A stretch of 64,000 nucleotides of DNA from an uncultured Prevotellaceae bacterium (lineage in GTDB: Bacteria > Bacteroidota > Bacteroidia > Bacteroidales > Muribaculaceae). Both the position numbers and the translations under genes were made by a program. Under the pieces are notes generated by a model. It saw only the letters and a list, made by a program, of their open reading frames with translations, was not told where the DNA came from and ran no database searches. Positions 55,285 through 63,940 of this stretch are shown piece after piece (the stretch's first letter is position 1; each line of letters starts with the position of its first letter). The stretch is from positions 1-64,000 of the forward strand of contig CAMVPC010000018.1 in the NCBI GenBank assembly GCA_947169265.1, given 5' to 3'.

Positions 55285-56804
55285 ATCGTGATGGTGGCCA
55301 GTCCGCGCTCGATGCGGGCGATAGTTTCATCCTTGCCCAGTAGCTCGGTGATGTCAAACATGTGAGGTCCCTTGCACTCTCCCACGACGGTGAGGCGGAA
55401 GGCGTTCATCACGTTGCCCATGTGGTATTCGTTGTCTTTAATCCAGCCGAGCACCACCTCTTCGGCGTGGGCGCTCGTCATGTCGTCAAGGCCGCGAAGC
55501 ACTTCGATGAGCTGGCGCATGATGGCGGGCGTGTCCTCTTTCCAGCGCTTTTTCACGTCTTTCTCGCTATACTCGGTGGGCGCCACAAAGAAGAAACGGG
55601 TGTGCTCCCAGGCGTCGCCCACAAAGTTGATGCGGCTCTTGATGAGGCCCACGGCGCGTGTGATATATTCGTCGGTGAATCGCGACGGGTCGACATGCTG
55701 CGCCAGCACCGGCTTGAAGAGGGCCGCCAGCCGGGCGTCGTCAAGGTGCATGAGGTACTCGTGGTTGAACCATTTGCCTTTCTCGAAGTCAAACTTGGCG
55801 CCTTTTTTCGAGCAGTGGTCAAACGAGAAGGCCTCGATAAGCTCGTCCATCGTGAACAGCTCCTTGTCGGTGCCGTCGTTCCAGCCCAGCAGGGCCAGGA
55901 AGTTGATGACGGCCTCGGGCAGATACCCTGCCTCGCGATACCCGCGCGACAAGTCGCCGCTGGCCGGGTCGCGCCAGTCGAGGGGAAACACGGGGAAACC
56001 GAGGCGGTCGCCGTCGCGCTTGCTCAGCTTGCCCTTGCCGTCGGGTTTGAGTAGCAGCGGCAGGTGCACAAATTGCGGCATCGAGTCGGCCCAGCCGAGG
56101 GCTTCGTAGAGCAACACGTGCAGGGGCGCGCTGGGCAGCCATTCCTCGCCGCGAATGACATGGCTCACCTCCATGAGGTGGTCGTCGACGATGTTGGCCA
56201 GATGATAGGTGGGCAGGTTGTCGGCACTCTTGTAGAGTACTTTGTCGTCGAGAATCGACGAATTGATGGTGACGCGGCCGCGAATGAGGTCGTCGACCAC
56301 CACGTCGCGGTCAGGCTCGATGAGGAAGCGCACCACATATTTCTCGCCGGCGGCGATGAGCGCGTCAACTTCTTCTTCGCTCATCGTGAGTGAGTTGCGC
56401 ATCATGCCGCGCGTACCGGCGTCGTACTGGAAATTCTTTATCTCGGCGCGCTTGGCCTCCAGTTCGGCCGGCGTGTCGAAGGCGATATAGGCTTTGCCGT
56501 CGGCCAGCAGTTGGTCCACGTAACGGCGATAGATGTCGCGACGCTCGCTCTGCTTGTAGGGACCATAGGCGCCTCCTTGGGCCACGCCCTCGTCAATGCC
56601 TATTCCCAGCCACGCAAGGGCCTCGTTGATATATTCTTCGGCGCCGGGCACGAAGCGGTTGCTGTCGGTGTCCTCAATGCGCAGTATCATGGCGCCATGG
56701 TGCTGGCGCGCGAAAAGGTAGTTATACAGGGCGGTGCGCACGCCGCCTATGTGCAATGGCCCGGTGGGCGATGGTGCGAAACGCACTCTTACAGGTCTTT
56801 CCAT
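55281..56804 (-). CDS. gltX: Glutamyl-tRNA synthetase
   Basis: A 507-residue class I aminoacyl-tRNA synthetase charging tRNA-Glu. HIGH-type motif in [23 protein letters not shown], the KMSKS equivalent [17 protein letters not shown], and [13 protein letters not shown]. Other blocks are [50 protein letters not shown] and the helical anticodon-binding C-terminus. Length is normal. Start and stop overlap neighbours (TAATG with lpxH, ATGA with the barrel gene), so it is translationally coupled on both sides. Confidence 0.98.
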   Translation of the reverse strand: MERPVRVRFAPSPTGPLHIGGVRTALYNYLFARQHHGAMILRIEDTDSNRFVPGAEEYINEALAWLGIGIDEGVAQGGAYGPYKQSERRDIYRRYVDQLLADGKAYIAFDTPAELEAKRAEIKNFQYDAGTRGMMRNSLTMSEEEVDALIAAGEKYVVRFLIEPDRDVVVDDLIRGRVTINSSILDDKVLYKSADNLPTYHLANIVDDHLMEVSHVIRGEEWLPSAPLHVLLYEALGWADSMPQFVHLPLLLKPDGKGKLSKRDGDRLGFPVFPLDWRDPASGDLSRGYREAGYLPEAVINFLALLGWNDGTDKELFTMDELIEAFSFDHCSKKGAKFDFEKGKWFNHEYLMHLDDARLAALFKPVLAQHVDPSRFTDEYITRAVGLIKSRINFVGDAWEHTRFFFVAPTEYSEKDVKKRWKEDTPAIMRQLIEVLRGLDDMTSAHAEEVVLGWIKDNEYHMGNVMNAFRLTVVGECKGPHMFDITELLGKDETIARIERGLATITI

Positions 56805-57586
56805 TAGTTATGGGGTAAATGATTAGTGGTTTTGTTGTTATCTTCAAAGTGACGCAGTGCCAGCTCGTGGCCGTCCCAGGTGGCGTAAGTGAACTGTGAA
56901 ATCCATTCGCCCAGCACCGTCATCGTGCGGCCGCCGGCGAACTCGTCGTGGTAAGGGACGTGCAGGTGGCCGTAAACGAAGTGACGCACATCGGGGTGAG
57001 CCGCCGCATATTCCACGCTGAACTCGGCCAGGCGCGCCAGGCAGTCGCGGCTCTCGGCGAGCACCTGCCTGATGGTGCGCGTGGTGCGGTTTTGTTTCGA
57101 CCAACCTGTGGCGATGGGAACCGTCCAACGCGGGTGTATCGACGCGTAGAGCCACTGGCAAACACGGCTGTGGAAACACATGCGCGTGAAACGGTACAGT
57201 GGCGCCTGACGGCCCACGTCGTCGCCGTGCGAGAGCAGGAACCGCGTGCCCAGAATGGACATTTGCGTGGCGCCGCGCAGCACCGTTAGGCCCACTTCGT
57301 CGCGCAGGTAATCGAAGAGCCACACGTCGTGGTTGCCCACGATCCACGTGATTTTCACGCCGTTGTCGGCCAGCTCGGCCAGCTTGCCCAGGAAACGCAC
57401 GTGGCCTCGCGGCACCACATAGCGGTACTCGTACCAGTAGTCGAGAATATCGCCCAGCAGGTACAACTCACCCACGTCATCCTTGATGCTGTCGAGGAAA
57501 CGCACCACACGGCGCTCGGTCTCCCGCTTGTCGTCGAGATACCCGGCGCCCAAGTGTAAATCGGATATAAAATAGGCTTTTTTCAC
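56804..57586 (-). CDS. lpxH: UDP-2,3-diacylglucosamine diphosphatase
   Basis: A 260-residue metallophosphatase that hydrolyses UDP-diacylglucosamine to lipid X in lipid A synthesis at the inner membrane. Metal-ligand motifs: [45 protein letters not shown] and [10 protein letters not shown] start at GTG 57586 ([13 protein letters not shown]), not the track's TTG at 57598, because family members begin there and the TTG lies inside the promoter -7 box. The GTG then sits about 5 bases after the predicted transcription start. Overlaps gltX by TAATG. Confidence 0.92.
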   Translation of the reverse strand: MKKAYFISDLHLGAGYLDDKRETERRVVRFLDSIKDDVGELYLLGDILDYWYEYRYVVPRGHVRFLGKLAELADNGVKITWIVGNHDVWLFDYLRDEVGLTVLRGATQMSILGTRFLLSHGDDVGRQAPLYRFTRMCFHSRVCQWLYASIHPRWTVPIATGWSKQNRTTRTIRQVLAESRDCLARLAEFSVEYAAAHPDVRHFVYGHLHVPYHDEFAGGRTMTVLGEWISQFTYATWDGHELALRHFEDNNKTTNHLPHN

Positions 57587-57594
57587 TTGCGCCT

Positions 57595-57795
57595 GCAAAG
57601 TTAGTGCAAACCGAACACAATGCCAAATTTATTTGAGCATTGTTGAGGTGCGGCCTAACTTGGGCGACAGCCAACGTTAGTGCAAACCGAGAGCAATACA
57701 AAATGAAACACGAAGTTTTTCATTTTTATTGCCGAGGTGAAGCCTAACTTGGGCGAAGCCAACGTTAGTGCAAACCGAACACAATGCCGCCCGGG
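57595..57795 (-). repeat. Promoter-bearing palindromic repeat array R3 (two units plus a fragment) before lpxH
   Basis: On the minus strand, unit R3a (57595-57661) has the palindrome CAATGCTCAAAT / ATTTGGCATTG and a consensus promoter. R3b (57672-57750) has arms AAAATGAAA and TTTCATTTT as in R1 but a degraded -7 box (TAACGTTG). R3c (from 57760) is truncated after about 36 bases. Left flanks AAGTTAGGCCGCACCT and AAGTTAGGCTTCACCT match R1 and R2. About 95 bases (57595-57689) are nearly identical to 63679-63773. The rest of the gap to 57867 holds nothing I can support. Confidence 0.85.
57596..57627 (-). promoter_or_regulatory. Promoter of the lpxH operon, inside repeat R3
   Basis: Minus strand: TTTG (57624-57627), 20 bases, TAACTTTG (57596-57603). 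Transcription should begin near 57590, almost at the GTG start of lpxH. Confidence 0.78.
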
Positions 57796-57867
57796 CAATT
57801 TTTAAGCGAATTTTATATTTTCGGGACGTGGCGGTACTCTGACTGAAGTCACCCTTAGATTTAATAT

Positions 57868-58635
57868 CTATTCATCGTCCAGCAGATGGGAGTAAAGAGT
57901 TGTAATATCAGTTGCATTAAAATAGCCGTCGCCATTCACATCAACCGGGTAAGCCACAGGCTTTCCATCGAGCAAATGACTATAGAGGGCTGTGACGTCG
58001 CCACCGTTGATGAGTTTATCCCCATTCACGTCGTAAGGCGAAAACTCGCCATAGTGAGCGAACCCCGACCCCAATGTGTAGTTGCTGGGGTCGCCGCTGC
58101 CAAGAGGGAGGTAAAGTGTGGCGAAGTTCAGCGTCTCACCAAACATCTTCTCAGGGGTATTATCGCTGGCATTCAGCACCTCGGCCGAACGCACATAAAT
58201 CTCGCTTGGCAGATAGGTGCCCGGAGGGGCTTCCACATCGGGTTCCTTCCCACGAAATGCCATGGGGCCTATCTCCTTAATGCTACCGGGAATGACGATG
58301 GTCTTCACTTTATAAGTATAGGCAAAGGCATAATACCCTATGGTTTCTATGCCCTCCGAAATCACAATATGTATGGCAGACTCTTTTTGGCTAAAAGCTC
58401 TTGGGGAAATCCCTTTCACCCTATAGTTTTTGCCTTGATAGCTGACGGTGTTAGGAATAATCAGCAGGTCTATGGCAGGATAAATATCGCAGTATTCCAC
58501 CATGGCAGTTCCTTCCTCTTCCGAAAGGACCTTATACCAAATCTGCTCCACCTGAAAATAGTCTCCATCGTTCGCACCGTGTGACGACAAAACCACCGCC
58601 ACGGCACATATAATTAAAAAATAAAACCGTCTCAT
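57868..58635 (-). CDS. Secreted BspA-like protein with dockerin (short)
   Basis: A 255-residue exported protein. Signal peptide MRRFYFLIICAVAVVLSSHGA, a short LRR_5/BspA domain (about 50-200, IPNTVSYQGKNYRVKGISPRAFSQ, IPGSIKEIGPMAFRG) and a C-terminal dockerin with two calcium-loop repeats (DVNGDKLINGGDVTALYSHLL, DVNGDGYFNATDITTLYSHLL). Last gene of an apparent four-gene minus-strand operon beginning at 63617; it starts 18 bases after the preceding BspA gene. Surface or secreted, ligand unknown. Confidence 0.85.
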   Translation of the reverse strand: MRRFYFLIICAVAVVLSSHGANDGDYFQVEQIWYKVLSEEEGTAMVEYCDIYPAIDLLIIPNTVSYQGKNYRVKGISPRAFSQKESAIHIVISEGIETIGYYAFAYTYKVKTIVIPGSIKEIGPMAFRGKEPDVEAPPGTYLPSEIYVRSAEVLNASDNTPEKMFGETLNFATLYLPLGSGDPSNYTLGSGFAHYGEFSPYDVNGDKLINGGDVTALYSHLLDGKPVAYPVDVNGDGYFNATDITTLYSHLLDDE

Positions 58636-58653
58636 AACTCTACCAATTAATTC

Positions 58654-60162
58654 CTAATTAAGCAAGCGGGTGTAGAGGGCCGTGACATCAGCACCGTTGA
58701 CATAGCCGTCGCCATTCACGTCGCTTACGCCGGCAGCCTCAACGCCGCCCAGCAACTCGTTGTAGAGAGCCGTCACGTCGCTACCGTTCACGTTCCCGTC
58801 GCCGTTCACGTCAGCAAAGTCAATCTCGATAATCTCACCTAATTCATTCCACGGTGATGCGGCATGATAGGCCTTGGAGGTTCCCTTGGGCACAAATAGA
58901 TTTGAATCATATATGTCAAATCCCCAAAAAATCGTTCGGTTGGCAACCGGTGGATTTGTGGCACGACAAAACACGATAGGAATATGTGAACCCCAGTCCT
59001 CAGAATAGGCTTTTCGTGGAGTCGTATGGAGCACAATCCCTGGCTCAAACGCACGCTTGCCTATGAAAAACAAAGAGGCAGGCAATTCGACGCGCTCCAA
59101 CCCTTCACAAAAATGGAATGCATAATCCTCTATACACTCCACCCCTTCGGGCAGAGTCACGCGAGTGAGATTATAGGCATCGCTAAAGGCTTCTCTTCCG
59201 ATGATTTTCACTCCTTGCGGAACCACATAGCGTCCTTTGCGTTCACATGGGAAACGTTCCAAGCGACTACCATCTTTTGTTAATAGAACACCTTCAACCG
59301 ACTTGTAGTAAGAATTATCTTTGTCCACGTCAAAATTCATTAGATTAAAGCCTGAATTCCTAACTCTTCTTACTTCACGTGGTATGTGTATAGTATTAAT
59401 CTTGTGCCTAAAATACACGTTAGAAGCAATAAAAAGGCAGTCTTCGTTTACAGTGAATATACCATTGTTTACTGGAGGTGTTCCCTTGATTTCCCAGAGC
59501 ACGTGATTTCCACAATATAGAGCCCCATTGGGTTGGGCTTCGTACCAAGGCGTATTCACGAAACATGAATGACCAATATCTTCTACAGTTGTCGGAATTT
59601 TGATGTCTGTCAATCTTTCACAACAATAAAAATTTCTATCCCCGATTTCCCTCAAACCTTCAGGCAACATCACCTGTTGAATAGAATCACATTCAGAAAA
59701 AGCATTGGAGGCAATTTCAGTAGTCCCCAAAGGCACCGAAACCACTATGTCCCCTCTCGTGTTAGGGAAAAGTACAAGTCGTTTAAGATCTTTAGAGAAC
59801 AATACTCCATCTAAGGAAGTAAAATATACATTATCATTCGACACATTAACATTCTCAACTCTCGCCATAAAAAAAGCAGTTTCATCAATGAAACTCACGT
59901 TTTTTCCAATATTGAGAGTTCCTTCTATTGTTTTCACGTAAAAAGAATAGTCGCTTATCTCTGTCACTTTATAGGTCACGCCGTCGTATGCCACCTCATC
60001 AGGCACGGTGACGTTAGTTCCCGACTTTGCGTTTACGAGGGCCACACATTCTGAATTCCCGTCAATCAACCTATAGTCCATTCCATCAACTTTAAAGCTA
60101 AGGGCGACGCCATCCGGCACGACACAGGTCATCAAGAACACCAATAATAATATCTTTTTCAT
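58654..60162 (-). CDS. Secreted BspA-like leucine-rich repeat protein with dockerin
   Basis: A 502-residue exported protein. Signal peptide MKKILLLVFLMTCVVPDGVA; BspA-type LRR_5 repeats through the middle (VPLGTTEIASNAFSECDSIQQVMLPEGLREIGDRNFYCCERLTDIKIPTTVEDIGHSCF and similar), then a C-terminal dockerin pair (DVNGDGNVNGSDVTALYNELL, DVNGDGYVNGADVTALYTRLL). The coding region is visibly richer in A+T than the flanking backbone. It lies between a C25 peptidase gene (19-base gap) and a second BspA gene (18-base gap). Confidence 0.88.
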   Translation of the reverse strand: MKKILLLVFLMTCVVPDGVALSFKVDGMDYRLIDGNSECVALVNAKSGTNVTVPDEVAYDGVTYKVTEISDYSFYVKTIEGTLNIGKNVSFIDETAFFMARVENVNVSNDNVYFTSLDGVLFSKDLKRLVLFPNTRGDIVVSVPLGTTEIASNAFSECDSIQQVMLPEGLREIGDRNFYCCERLTDIKIPTTVEDIGHSCFVNTPWYEAQPNGALYCGNHVLWEIKGTPPVNNGIFTVNEDCLFIASNVYFRHKINTIHIPREVRRVRNSGFNLMNFDVDKDNSYYKSVEGVLLTKDGSRLERFPCERKGRYVVPQGVKIIGREAFSDAYNLTRVTLPEGVECIEDYAFHFCEGLERVELPASLFFIGKRAFEPGIVLHTTPRKAYSEDWGSHIPIVFCRATNPPVANRTIFWGFDIYDSNLFVPKGTSKAYHAASPWNELGEIIEIDFADVNGDGNVNGSDVTALYNELLGGVEAAGVSDVNGDGYVNGADVTALYTRLLN

Positions 60163-60181
60163 AATCGCCTTATTTAGTTAA

Positions 60182-62440
60182 CTATTTTGTTGTGATTTTT
60201 AATGTTGCGCCTTTTTTTACCGAGAACCCATTTTTGATATATACACCATCGGTTGCTTTTATACTCATGTTTCCAGCGTCTATACTAACGGGACCCTCGC
60301 ATTCGGTATTCGTTATATCCTTACCGATATAGACCTTGTTTGCAAATATTCTATAGTCCTCACTGAATACTTCGTTCTGAATATATGCAACTATATATGG
60401 AACATAGCCTGGTTTTGTCACGCACACACAATACGTATCGGGAACATTAGAAAAAGTGGCGGTACAGGCATTTCTTACCACCTTCCAATAGCTACCACCA
60501 TTTATTTCTGATACGCAGATTGAACAACTGTCGATATCGTTCGAAACAATTATTGAATTATCCGTCCATTGTATATCGACATTTGGCATGACTTGTGGTA
60601 CATCTATGTAAATGGGCATTTCTGGGTCGCCAAGCGCATTCAGACCAAATTGAATCCACCTATACGGGTTGTAATCATTACATAAGCCAACCAGGCCAAC
60701 TTTGGCAATGGAATATGCCTCGCCATAACTCTTACTAGGAATAGTGAAAAGATTTTTAAAAAAGTGCGCACTATAAACATTTGAGTAATGCAGTGAATTT
60801 TTGCGGTTTTTTATACCAATTCTGAACCAACCCTCCCTAGAACATCCCAAATAACCTATAATTTGTGAATTAATATTTCGAATAAGCGTTTCCCCTAAAC
60901 TGACTGTGTCGACTGCGTTTGTCATGCAGGCATCGGTAACAATTATTGATGGTGTGCTGCTTGCAACCAATAATGCGTGTTCATTAGTAAAATGTTGGTC
61001 ATTCTCTGCTTTAAACTTGTCTTTTTCTCCATGTGTGTTGATATATATAAAATTATACCCTTTATTTATTTGGGTTAAAATGTTTTGGGCCGAAAAATTA
61101 TAATTCGCACCTCCTTCAAAATCAGTACTGGTGTCATAAAAAATTTTCTTTTCACCATTCCAATATGGCTCGATATAATTAACATATATCAAACTATCGC
61201 CAATATACTGTACGTCACTTTGATTGATGTCATGATAAACATGAGCAAGTTTCATACCACCCATAAGCATATTATTTTTCCACTCTTTGACTTCGGGTAA
61301 GATTTCATATTTCATGAAGCGGTTGACACATGACGACGCTTGCGAGGTATTTAATACCGGCAATCTTGTTACTATCACTTCAGGAAGCATATCAATATGG
61401 TCAAGTTTGTCTCCCACAATGCCATTGCCGTTTGTGTCCCAATTCTTCACATCCAAACAACCATAGAACAAATCACAAGGTGTTGTAGTGGAATCCTGAA
61501 GAAACTTCACAAAACACATTTGGGCGGGTACGATTTCAGTGTCTCCTCCCAGCAAAACGTACTTCAAGCCACTATTGGAACCATTATAGTAATCTTTGAT
61601 GGCGGCCTTTATGCGGAGCTGTTGGGTCGAGCCGCTGTAGATGCTGTCGATTTGCTCGGTGGTGAGTATACCTGCCTTCACGCCTTTTATCGTTTTCCAC
61701 CTCACAAGTGGCTCAAAGGCGGCCTTGAGGCTGTCGCAGGTCACCACCATGTATTCCCATTTGAGGTTGGCAGGTTGTGGACTTGTCGAAGGTTCATACA
61801 GAGAGTCTAACGCCGTGTGATTAAACACCATTTCCTCAACGGCCGCACGCATATTGTGCCCTACGCCGCCTGGGGTGGGGCTACCAATCCCGGGCGCGAG
61901 CTGGGGCTTTGAAAGAACCATATTAATATTGAGGCTTGTGCTCAAATACAGTGTTTGCGTGTCGGCGTTATAGGAGAATGGGGAGATGACGAACGTGACG
62001 AATTTATAGCCGTCCATCGTGTGGGTGCCCGTGTACTCCACTTGCCCGCCGGCGGGATAGGTCGTGCCAGGATAGATTACCGACAGTATCGGGTGGAGCA
62101 TGGCCGGGCTTACGTTTGTTGGTAAAGTGATGGGGTTCGGGGCAAGCATCACATTGCTACTTATAGTGGTTTTGGTGTCAGCACACGAGAAGCTTTGGAA
62201 CGTCTCGTCGGGACCAATCAGTATGCTGGCGCTGACGAGCGGCAGCCTTGGCGCCAACGTGTCGCCGTCGAAGCTGATTTCATGCACATTTGAACCGATG
62301 TATAGCATACTGTCCACAATATTATATTTGAAATCGGTTTCATTGTATTCCAACGAATACTGCCGCGTAATATTTGTCGCGTTAACAGTCTGTTGCAATA
62401 TAGGCGCCAATAGCGTTAAAAGTATTAAATACTTTTTCAT
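60182..62440 (-). CDS. Gingipain-like C25 family cysteine peptidase
   Basis: A 752-residue exported protein of the gingipain superfamily. Signal peptide MKKYLILLTLLAPILQQTVNA, an N-terminal beta-rich propeptide-like region (about 25-230), then the peptidase fold with EYMVVTCDSLKAAFEPLVRWKTIKG, LLGGDTEIVPAQ, the probable catalytic His in FIYINTHGEKD and Cys in IIVTDACMTNAVD; both dyad residues are present. An Ig-like region follows, and the C-terminal 45 residues (SIDAGNMSIKATDGVYIKNGFSVKKG) resemble the 3-coathanger stack type. This stretch is markedly AT-rich compared with its neighbours, hinting at acquisition. Specificity unknown. Confidence 0.88.
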   Translation of the reverse strand: MKKYLILLTLLAPILQQTVNATNITRQYSLEYNETDFKYNIVDSMLYIGSNVHEISFDGDTLAPRLPLVSASILIGPDETFQSFSCADTKTTISSNVMLAPNPITLPTNVSPAMLHPILSVIYPGTTYPAGGQVEYTGTHTMDGYKFVTFVISPFSYNADTQTLYLSTSLNINMVLSKPQLAPGIGSPTPGGVGHNMRAAVEEMVFNHTALDSLYEPSTSPQPANLKWEYMVVTCDSLKAAFEPLVRWKTIKGVKAGILTTEQIDSIYSGSTQQLRIKAAIKDYYNGSNSGLKYVLLGGDTEIVPAQMCFVKFLQDSTTTPCDLFYGCLDVKNWDTNGNGIVGDKLDHIDMLPEVIVTRLPVLNTSQASSCVNRFMKYEILPEVKEWKNNMLMGGMKLAHVYHDINQSDVQYIGDSLIYVNYIEPYWNGEKKIFYDTSTDFEGGANYNFSAQNILTQINKGYNFIYINTHGEKDKFKAENDQHFTNEHALLVASSTPSIIVTDACMTNAVDTVSLGETLIRNINSQIIGYLGCSREGWFRIGIKNRKNSLHYSNVYSAHFFKNLFTIPSKSYGEAYSIAKVGLVGLCNDYNPYRWIQFGLNALGDPEMPIYIDVPQVMPNVDIQWTDNSIIVSNDIDSCSICVSEINGGSYWKVVRNACTATFSNVPDTYCVCVTKPGYVPYIVAYIQNEVFSEDYRIFANKVYIGKDITNTECEGPVSIDAGNMSIKATDGVYIKNGFSVKKGATLKITTK

Positions 62441-62456
62441 TTCGCGGCCTCCTTTC

Positions 62457-63617
62457 TCACTTGGTGAGAATCATGCGCTTGGTGTCGATTTCCTTGCCGT
62501 CGGCCACGAGGGAGTAGATGTACATGCCGGCGTTGAGGTCGCTGCCGTTGATGGTGACACTGGCCACGCCGCGCTCGGCGACGTTGATGGTGCGCAGCAG
62601 CTGGCCCTGCAGGTCGAAGACGAGGACCTGCGCCGTGAGGACCTCGGCGGGCAAGTCGCAGCGGATGACGGTGGCCGACGTGAAAGGATTGGGCGTGTTC
62701 TGGTACAGACGCGCGCCGGTGGCGAGACCGCCGTTGCCGTTCGGCGCGTTCATCTGCTCGCGCATCCGCTCTATCTGCTCGTCTTTGCTCTTGTTCTCGG
62801 CGCGAAGGGCGTCCACCTCGCCGCCCAACTCGTTGACGGCGTTCACCAGCAGCGGAATCATGCCGATATAATCGACGTACATATAGCCGTCCTTGCCCGT
62901 CTCGACGAGTTCGGGATAAACCTCTTGCACCTCTTGCGCCAGGAAACCGAAGCGTTCGCCGCCCTGTTTTTCCTCTTGGCGCAATTGTTGCCACTCGGCG
63001 CGTTTTTTGGTGATTTTTTCACTCTCGCCGGCGAGCGGCTCGTTGAGCCAGCGCTCGTCGCCGTGGCCGCCCGGGGCGTCGGGCTTGAGGCGGTAGCTCA
63101 CGCCGCGCAGCCTCGCCAGCGACTCGCGCGCGCCGTCGAGCGTTTCCACGTTCTCCTTGAAGCGGCTGTCGCTCGAGATGAACACGCCCGTCGTCTTGAC
63201 GTTGCAGCGGAAATTCATGGCACTGCCCTTGTGGATGTCGTAGTAGAACACGGTATCGGTACCATCCCAGCCACGCGTGTAATAAACGCCGTCGCTGCCG
63301 TGCAGCCACAGCTGGTCGGTGTCAATATATTCCTGCTCCTCTTCATCATATTTCTCCATTTCGCCGAGCATGACGAACTTATACGCTCCGGCGTAAGCGT
63401 CGCCGAACGAAATGCGCGAGCGTGTACCTTGCTGGCCGGGGCCGAACAAGCGCAGCGTGGAAATTGTATCAATCCGGTTGGAAAACGAGCCCATGTGCTC
63501 AATGAGAGAATCGGGATTCTCGCCGATGTCCATGAAGCCGCTACTTTTCACTGCCACCTGCGCCGGCAATGAGATTGTCAGCATTGCCACGGCAATTGAT
63601 AAGATTGCTTTTTTCAT
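62457..63617 (-). CDS. S74 (tail-fibre chaperone) domain protein with T9SS sorting domain
   Basis: A 386-residue exported protein. Signal peptide MKKAILSIAVAMLTISLPAQ; an N-terminal beta region; an S74 intramolecular chaperone domain (about 148-285) starting at SSDSRFKENVETLDG and including GFLAQEVQEVYPELVETGKDGYMYVDYIGMIPLLVNAVNEL; a coiled coil (LRAENKSKDEQIERMREQM); and a C-terminal T9SS sorting domain (YQNTPNPFTSATVIRCDLP to SLVADGKEIDTKRMILTK). S74 domains come from phage tail fibres and endosialidases and cleave themselves at the Ser-Asp site. First gene of the surface operon, driven from repeat R4. Confidence 0.9.
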   Translation of the reverse strand: MKKAILSIAVAMLTISLPAQVAVKSSGFMDIGENPDSLIEHMGSFSNRIDTISTLRLFGPGQQGTRSRISFGDAYAGAYKFVMLGEMEKYDEEEQEYIDTDQLWLHGSDGVYYTRGWDGTDTVFYYDIHKGSAMNFRCNVKTTGVFISSDSRFKENVETLDGARESLARLRGVSYRLKPDAPGGHGDERWLNEPLAGESEKITKKRAEWQQLRQEEKQGGERFGFLAQEVQEVYPELVETGKDGYMYVDYIGMIPLLVNAVNELGGEVDALRAENKSKDEQIERMREQMNAPNGNGGLATGARLYQNTPNPFTSATVIRCDLPAEVLTAQVLVFDLQGQLLRTINVAERGVASVTINGSDLNAGMYIYSLVADGKEIDTKRMILTK

Positions 63618-63678
63618 TTTGGTGGCTTTTAAAGGAATTATTAAAAAATAACGTTTTTTGGTTTTGATACTTTAGATT

Positions 63679-63811
63679 GCAAAGTTAGTGCAAACCGAAC
63701 ACAATGCCAAATTTATTTGAGCATTGTTGAGGTGCGGCCTAACTTGGGCTACAGCCAACGTTAGTGCAAACCGAACACAATGCCAAATTTATTTGAGCAT
63801 TGCTGGGGTGT
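63679..63811 (-). repeat. Promoter-bearing palindromic repeat array R4 (two units) before the surface operon
   Basis: R4a (63679-63749) is nearly identical to R3a: about 95 bases match with one visible difference. R4b (63757-63811) is a second unit with the same palindrome (TTTATTTGAGCATTG side) and a degraded -7 box. Both face the S74/T9SS gene at 63617. It occupies part of the gene-free stretch 63618-64000. Confidence 0.85.
63680..63711 (-). promoter_or_regulatory. Promoter of the surface-protein operon, inside repeat R4
   Basis: Minus strand: TTTG (63708-63711), 20 bases, TAACTTTG (63680-63687); leader about 58 bases. Confidence 0.78.
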
Positions 63812-63827
63812 GAGGTGTAGCCAGGCA

Positions 63828-63940
63828 GTTTCTGTCGCCCCTAACGGGGCTACTTTGAACGTAATGCTGTGATTACAGGGGTTTCGCGCTGTCGCGCTAC
63901 ACCCCTGCCTACTATCTGCTGTCCCTAGCGGGGCTACTGC
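63828..63940. repeat. REP-like GC-rich palindromic repeats
   Basis: Two related copies, CTGTCGCCCCTAACGGGGCT near 63832 and CTGCTGTCCCTAGCGGGGCT near 63917, flank a long hairpin: CAGGGGT (63876-63882) with ACCCCTG (63901-63907) and an inner GCGC stem. The pattern resembles bacterial REP elements. No gene is seen from 63812 to the window end at 64000, and the element may continue beyond it. Confidence 0.6.

Noticed and set aside
56804-57598. TTG start of lpxH at 57598
   Set aside because: The TTG overlaps the promoter -7 box and would add four residues not seen in the family; GTG 57586 fits better.
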